9,107 bases of DNA from DATLEX01 sp035525045. Lineage in GTDB: Bacteria; Acidobacteriota; Thermoanaerobaculia; Gp7-AA8. Shown here piece after piece: positions 5,232 through 9,107 of this stretch. Location: NCBI GenBank assembly GCA_035525045.1, contig DATLEX010000076.1:1-9107 (forward strand), given 5' to 3'. Position 1 is the stretch's first letter; every line of letters begins with the position of its first letter. The notes beneath the pieces were generated by a model that saw nothing but the letters and a program-made list of their open reading frames with translations, had not been told where the DNA came from and made no database searches. A program made the translations under genes and the position numbers.

Positions 5232-7138
5232 TTGTACGACCTCGTCGCCAGCTTCGCTTCCTCGTACTCCAGCGGCTCCTTGTGCAGGCGCGGCTCGCGG
5301 CCCTCGCCGCCGTACTCCCACGCCGCCACGTAGAGGAACCGCTCGTCGTTTCGCCTGGCCTCTCCATCTTCCTGGTACTCGACGCGGAAGTGGCCGCCGG
5401 CGGACTCCTCGCGATGGAGCGCGTCGATGCACATCAGCTCGGCCAGCTCGAAGAAGTCGGCCACGCGGCCGGCCTTCTCCAGCGACTGGTTCGGCTCCTC
5501 CCCGGCGCCGAGGACCTTGACCTCGCGCCAGTACTGCTCGCGCAGCTCGGCCACCAGCGTGCGCGCCGTGGTCAGCCCTTCCGCGGAGCGGGCCATCCCG
5601 CAGTGCTCCCACATGATGCCGCCCAGCTCGCGATGGAACGAGTCGACCGAGCGCGTCCCCTTCGCGGAGAGGAGGCGGGAGACGCGCTCCTCGACCGCGG
5701 CGACGGTCTCGCGGAATTCGGGACGGTCGGCCGGAACCTTCTTACCGAACTGCGTGGCCAGGTAGTCGCCGATGGTGACCGGCAGAACGAAGTAGCCGTC
5801 GGCGAGTCCCTGCATGAGGGCGCTGGCGCCGAGGCGGTTCGCGCCGTGGTCGGAGAAGTTCGCCTCGCCGATGACGTAGAGGCCGGGGATGGTGCTCATC
5901 AGGTTGTAGTCGACCCACAGCCCCCCCATCGAGTAGTGCGGCGCCGGGTAGATCCGCATCGGCGACTCGTAGGGGTTCTCGGCGGTGATGTCGTGGTACA
6001 TCTCGAAGAGGTTGCCGTAACGCTCCTCGATGGTCTTGCGGCCGAGGCGCTTGATGGCGTCGGCGAAATCGAGGTAGACGCCGCGGCCGCTCGCGCCCAC
6101 TCCCCGTCCCTCGTCGCAGACCTCCTTCGACGCGCGGGAGGCGATGTCGCGCGGGGCGAGGTTGCCGAAGCTGGGGTACTTGCGCTCGAGGTAGTAGTCG
6201 CGCTCCGGCTCCGGGACCTGTCGCGGCGGGCGCGTGTCGCCGGCGGTCTTCGGCACCCAGATCCGCCCGTCGTTGCGGAGCGACTCCGACATGAGGGTCA
6301 GCTTCGACTGGTAGTCGCCCGACTGCGGGATGCAGGTGGGATGGATCTGCGTGAAGCAGGGATTGCCGAACGCCGCGCCGCGCCTGTGAGCGCGCCAGAT
6401 GGCCGTGGCGTTGGAGGCCTTGGCGTTGGTCGAGAGGTAGAACACGTTCACGTAGCCGCCCGTGCCGAGCACGACGGCGTCGGCGGCGTGGGCCTCGATG
6501 GCCCCCGTCACCAGGTCGCGGGTGACGATCCCCTTGGCGTGTCCGTCGACGACCACCAGGTCGAGCATCTCCTGGCGGTTGAACTGCTCGACGGTGCCGA
6601 GAGCGATCTGGCGCTCGAGGGCCTGGAAGGCGCCGAGGAGGAGCTGCTGGCCGGTCTGGCCGCGGGCGTAGAAGGTGCGCGAGACCTGCACGCCGCCGAA
6701 CGAGCGGTTCTCGAGCTGCCCGCCGTACTCGCGGGCGAAGGGGACGCCCTGCGCCACGGCCTGGTCGATGATGTTCACCGAGAGCTCGGCGAGCCGGTAG
6801 ACGTTGCCCTCGCGCGAGCGGTAGTCGCCGCCCTTGATGGTGTCGTAGAAGAGACGGGCGATGCTGTCGCCGTCGTTCTGATAGTTCTTCGCGGCGTTGA
6901 TCCCCCCCTGCGCGGCGATGGAGTGCGCGCGGCGCGGCGAGTCGTGAAAGACGACGCACTTCACGTTGTAGCCGAGCTCTCCGAGGCTGGCCGCGGCGGA
7001 GGCCCCGGCCAGCCCGGCCCCGACGACGATGATGTCGTACTTCCGCTTGTTGGCGGGGTTGACCAGCTTGCAGGTCGACTTCGCCCTCGACCACTTCTCG
7101 GCCAGCGGGCCGGGCGGGATCTTCGCGTTCAGTTCCAT
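5228..7138 (-). CDS. sdhA: Succinate dehydrogenase/fumarate reductase flavoprotein subunit
   Basis: SdhA (636 residues) oxidises succinate to fumarate, or the reverse, on a covalently bound FAD at the cytoplasmic face. The Rossmann motif GAGLAG spans 40-45. RRAHSIAAQGGINAA holds His72, the expected covalent FAD ligand. Substrate-site residues by family analogy are His266 in QIHPT, the catalytic arginine in PRDIASR (Arg330), His401 in APHYSMGG and Arg435 in GANRLGASAL. Residues 1-32 precede the FAD fold and are normal for the long nonclassical subfamily. ATG 7138 is seven bases after the sdhC stop, with GAGG at 7152-7149 inside the end of sdhC. The stop overlaps the sdhB start. Sequence alone does not separate dehydrogenase from fumarate reductase use. 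A long opposite-strand open frame is only a high-GC shadow. Confidence 0.96.
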   Translation of the reverse strand: MELNAKIPPGPLAEKWSRAKSTCKLVNPANKRKYDIIVVGAGLAGASAAASLGELGYNVKCVVFHDSPRRAHSIAAQGGINAAKNYQNDGDSIARLFYDTIKGGDYRSREGNVYRLAELSVNIIDQAVAQGVPFAREYGGQLENRSFGGVQVSRTFYARGQTGQQLLLGAFQALERQIALGTVEQFNRQEMLDLVVVDGHAKGIVTRDLVTGAIEAHAADAVVLGTGGYVNVFYLSTNAKASNATAIWRAHRRGAAFGNPCFTQIHPTCIPQSGDYQSKLTLMSESLRNDGRIWVPKTAGDTRPPRQVPEPERDYYLERKYPSFGNLAPRDIASRASKEVCDEGRGVGASGRGVYLDFADAIKRLGRKTIEERYGNLFEMYHDITAENPYESPMRIYPAPHYSMGGLWVDYNLMSTIPGLYVIGEANFSDHGANRLGASALMQGLADGYFVLPVTIGDYLATQFGKKVPADRPEFRETVAAVEERVSRLLSAKGTRSVDSFHRELGGIMWEHCGMARSAEGLTTARTLVAELREQYWREVKVLGAGEEPNQSLEKAGRVADFFELAELMCIDALHREESAGGHFRVEYQEDGEARRNDERFLYVAAWEYGGEGREPRLHKEPLEYEEAKLATRSYK

Positions 7139-7145
7139 CGATCGG

Positions 7146-7823
7146 CTACCTCACCAGCCCCGTCAGGACCGCCAGCGGGAAGGAGACGTTGCCGGCGGTG
7201 ATGATCACGGCGAAGGTCGTCGCGAAATTGCGGCGCCAGGCGTTGAACCGCGGGTGCACCCACCCCACCGAGCCGAACATGCTCCAGACGCCGTGGAAGA
7301 GGTGGAAGCCGAGGGCCACGTTGGCGGCGATGTAGGCGGCGGCGACCCACCAGATCTGAAATCCGCTGACCACGTTGTAGTAGGGATCGTCGGGGATGAA
7401 GTTGTGATGCGCCTGCCCGGTGGTCAGGTGCAGCAGGTGATAGATGATGAAGAGCAGGATGATCACGCCCCCCCATCGCATCGTCCGCGCGGCGTAGCTG
7501 GCGGCGACGTAGCCGCGGTCGTGGTAATCGACCGGACGGGCGTGGAGGTTCATCTTCGTCAGCGCCACGGCGGCGTGGACGTGCAGGACCAGCGCGACGA
7601 GGAGGAGGACCCGCATCACCCAGAGCGTGCCGGTCTCCGGCATGGCGGGCGTGCCGATGGCGCGGAGCCAGCGGGCGTACTCGTTCAGGTGCTCGGCCCC
7701 CAGGTACAGCTTGAGGTTGCCGACCATGTGCAGGAAGATCCAGCCGAAGAGGAACGCGCCGCTCACCGCCATGACGGCCTTCTTGCCGACGGCGGATCGA
7801 TAGAAGTTTCCGGCCCACGTCAT
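7146..7823 (-). CDS. sdhC: Succinate dehydrogenase cytochrome b subunit (type B, di-heme family)
   Basis: SdhC (225 residues) anchors the SdhAB dimer in the membrane and passes electrons to quinone. Five hydrophobic segments are visible at about 15-37, 67-88, 118-135, 157-178 and 203-223, as in the single-subunit cytochrome b558 family of Bacillus and Bacteroides, and no sdhD follows. Helix histidines suited to two b hemes are His32 (FLHMVGN), His81/His83 (LHVHAA), His129/His132 (YHLLHL) and His174/His177 (FHLFHGVW). Two hemes and this architecture normally go with menaquinone; that is inferred from the family. The ATG at 7823 has GAGGTG eight bases upstream. The stop lies seven bases before sdhA, so the two genes are clearly co-transcribed. 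Confidence 0.94.
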   Translation of the reverse strand: MTWAGNFYRSAVGKKAVMAVSGAFLFGWIFLHMVGNLKLYLGAEHLNEYARWLRAIGTPAMPETGTLWVMRVLLLVALVLHVHAAVALTKMNLHARPVDYHDRGYVAASYAARTMRWGGVIILLFIIYHLLHLTTGQAHHNFIPDDPYYNVVSGFQIWWVAAAYIAANVALGFHLFHGVWSMFGSVGWVHPRFNAWRRNFATTFAVIITAGNVSFPLAVLTGLVR

Positions 7824-7831
7824 CTGGATTT

Positions 7832-7837
7832 CACCTC
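7832..7837 (-). promoter_or_regulatory. Shine-Dalgarno for sdhC
   Basis: Read on the minus strand the bases are GAGGTG, eight bases before the ATG at 7823. This supports the chosen sdhC start. Confidence 0.75.
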
Positions 7838-7850
7838 GCCAGCGCGCGCC

Positions 7851-7878
7851 ATCATAGCCGCTCGCTGCGGACGGTCAA
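7851..7878 (-). promoter_or_regulatory. Putative sigma-70-type promoter of sdhCAB
   Basis: On the minus strand TTGACC (7878-7873) is followed by a 16-base GC-rich spacer and TATGAT (7856-7851). Each box differs from consensus at one base. Transcription would start near 7844, giving a leader of about 20 nt that contains the sdhC Shine-Dalgarno. The -35 box includes the TGA stop (7877-7875) of the upstream nucleotidase gene. AT-rich boxes this close to consensus are uncommon by chance in such GC-rich DNA, and the placement is right for sdhC. Which sigma factor reads it is not known. Confidence 0.65.
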
Positions 7879-9107
7879 GGTGGCAAAGAGCCGTCGGCCA
7901 GCCGTTTGCGCAGCTCGTCGCGCACGCGAAGTCCGCTCTTCCTCACCTCCGCGCCGCTGAAGAAATCGCGATACCCCGCGGCCACGCGGGCGAGATAGTC
8001 GGTGGTGGCCACCGTGGTGACGTCACCCGACACGGCGCCCGCCGCGTAGGCGAAGGCGTCTCCCTGCCGCGAACGGGCATAGGCAAGAAGCTCGCGCGCC
8101 CGCGCCGCCGGCAGCTCGGCCACGACGATCTCGTTGTCGTACGGCAGGGCGCCGCGAAGTGTCTCCAGGTCGATCGGTCCCGCCGGCAGCGCGCGCCGGA
8201 AGCTGCTGGCCGTGGAGAGCGCGATTCCGCTGCCGGCCGCTTTCCGCATCAGCTCGACCGTCCGCCGTCCCAGCTCGTCGATCGCCATCGGCCGCTGCAG
8301 CGTGGCGAAGGGGACGAACAGATGGCGGTACTCCGGATCGCGCTCGAGCGCCCGCTGCATCGCCGCCACGCGCGCGGCGATCCGGCGGTCCCTCGGCATC
8401 CGCCTGTCGACCGGAACGAGCTCGCCGGCCACGCGGGCGAGCTTTCCCCCCTCGAAGGTCAGCTCCACACGGCTGATGTAGGTCAGGTACTGATAAGGGG
8501 AGATGAACCACGTCTCCGTGCCGGGGATCCGCATCAGCTCCTGCTTGAGGTGACCGTGTGAGCCGAGGATCAGGTCGATCCCCGGCACGCTCCGGGCCAG
8601 CTCGAAGTCGGCTGCGGCATGCTGATGGCCGATGAGCACGACGGCGCCGGCCTTTTCCTCCTCGCGCAGGCGCCGGACGGTCTCGCGCGCGGCCGCCACC
8701 GGGTCGCCGAAACGGAGCCCGGGAAGCCGGACCAGCGATCCGAAATCCCGTCCCGCCACGGCGAAGACGCCGAGGCGGACTCCGTTCACCGCCAGCACTG
8801 CGTACGGCGGAAAGCCGGCCGTGTTGGCGCTGAGGATCGGGTAGGTGAGGGCGTCGCGGCAGCGCAGGAACTCCTGGTAGCCGTAGTCCGCCTCGTGGTT
8901 CCCGAAGGCCATCGCATCGGCGATGCCGTTCAGCCAGCTCCACTCGGCGCAACCGTAGCGGTCCGACCACGCCGGCGCACCGCGGTTGATCATGTCCCCG
9001 CCGCTGAAGATCAGCGCGCCGCCGCGTTTCTGTCGAGCGAGGTAGCCGATGGCGCGGGCGATGCCGCCCTGATCGGGACGCCCCTCCGAATAGAACGGCA
9101 GGGCGTG
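7875..9107 (-). CDS. UshA-type 5'-nucleotidase/metallophosphoesterase, 5' end beyond window
   Basis: The frame is open from the window edge (9107) to TGA at 7877-7875, giving 410 residues; the ATG at 8993 is internal because conserved sequence continues upstream of it. From the edge, the metallophosphoesterase motifs appear in order: GGIAR (14-18), SGGDM with Asp38, GNHE (69-72), GHQH, and GSHGH with the last metal-binding histidines. The first visible residue, His1, may belong to the opening D-x-H motif. The C-terminal part (RRALPAGPIDLETLRGALPYDNE) matches the substrate-binding domain of 5'-nucleotidases. Such enzymes are usually exported and dephosphorylate nucleotides or cyclic nucleotides for scavenging; any signal peptide lies outside the window. 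It lies 51 nt upstream of sdhC on the same strand, with a promoter between, so functional linkage is doubtful. Confidence 0.88.
   Translation of the reverse strand, partial: HALPFYSEGRPDQGGIARAIGYLARQKRGGALIFSGGDMINRGAPAWSDRYGCAEWSWLNGIADAMAFGNHEADYGYQEFLRCRDALTYPILSANTAGFPPYAVLAVNGVRLGVFAVAGRDFGSLVRLPGLRFGDPVAAARETVRRLREEEKAGAVVLIGHQHAAADFELARSVPGIDLILGSHGHLKQELMRIPGTETWFISPYQYLTYISRVELTFEGGKLARVAGELVPVDRRMPRDRRIAARVAAMQRALERDPEYRHLFVPFATLQRPMAIDELGRRTVELMRKAAGSGIALSTASSFRRALPAGPIDLETLRGALPYDNEIVVAELPAARARELLAYARSRQGDAFAYAAGAVSGDVTTVATTDYLARVAAGYRDFFSGAEVRKSGLRVRDELRKRLADGSLPP

Noticed and set aside
5282..7201. 639-codon open frame on the plus strand opposite sdhA
   Set aside because: It lies antisense to a clearly conserved SdhA, its composition is Val/Ala/Arg/Asp-skewed without recognisable motifs, and such shadow frames are expected in GC-rich codon usage.
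7029..8561. 510-codon plus-strand open frame opposite sdhC and the nucleotidase gene
   Set aside because: It spans two opposite-strand genes with strong motifs and a promoter between them, and has no protein-like features itself.
1..9107. A defence or biosynthetic cluster uniting all genes
   Set aside because: The two halves converge and are separated by a repeat. The right half is respiratory and scavenging, and the left half mixes a peptidase, PLP enzymes and DUF4142 without shared pathway markers.

Overview
The window is high-GC bacterial chromosome with tightly packed genes, short gaps and several 4-bp ATGA overlaps. It has no phage, plasmid, tRNA or rRNA signature. GC richness, a type-B (single cytochrome b) succinate dehydrogenase, lipoprotein signal peptides and an interspersed repeat of the 'GTCATTCCGAGC...GAGGAATC' kind fit an environmental Gram-negative such as Acidobacteriota or Gemmatimonadota. 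That placement is inference; no marker gene settles it.

Left half, plus strand (1-4299). The window opens in the last 48 codons of a small protein ending in a membrane anchor. A perfect hairpin follows, then a lipoprotein with a C39-like cysteine peptidase domain and TPR repeats. The pair resembles the PA2779/PA2778 pair of Pseudomonas. The peptidase ORF runs into a 124-bp nested inverted repeat, which supplies its stop codon and, overlapping it, the start codon of a class I/II aminotransferase. That gene overlaps an isopenicillin-N-epimerase-like class V PLP enzyme by ATGA. After 39 nt and a strong Shine-Dalgarno comes a DUF4142 lipoprotein.

Convergent junction (4300-4466). The only sizeable gap (167 nt) holds a mirror-image pair of double-hairpin units (about 4319-4440), probably an interspersed palindromic repeat that may also act as a transcription barrier.

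Right half, minus strand (4467-9107). In transcription order: a 5'-truncated UshA-type 5'-nucleotidase/metallophosphoesterase (9107-7875), then sdhC, sdhA and sdhB, which encode a complete menaquinone-type succinate dehydrogenase/fumarate reductase. A near-consensus sigma-70-type promoter (TTGACC-16-TATGAT) lies just upstream of sdhC with its -35 box overlapping the nucleotidase stop codon, so sdhCAB probably has its own promoter.

The succinate dehydrogenase genes form a well-understood respiratory complex. The left-hand genes are less clear: the peptidase/anchor pair has no firmly known role, and its link to the two PLP enzymes may be only the repeat-made overlap. The most unusual feature is the repeat that creates a stop/start junction between two unrelated genes. 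I see no clear evidence of a wholly new multi-gene system.
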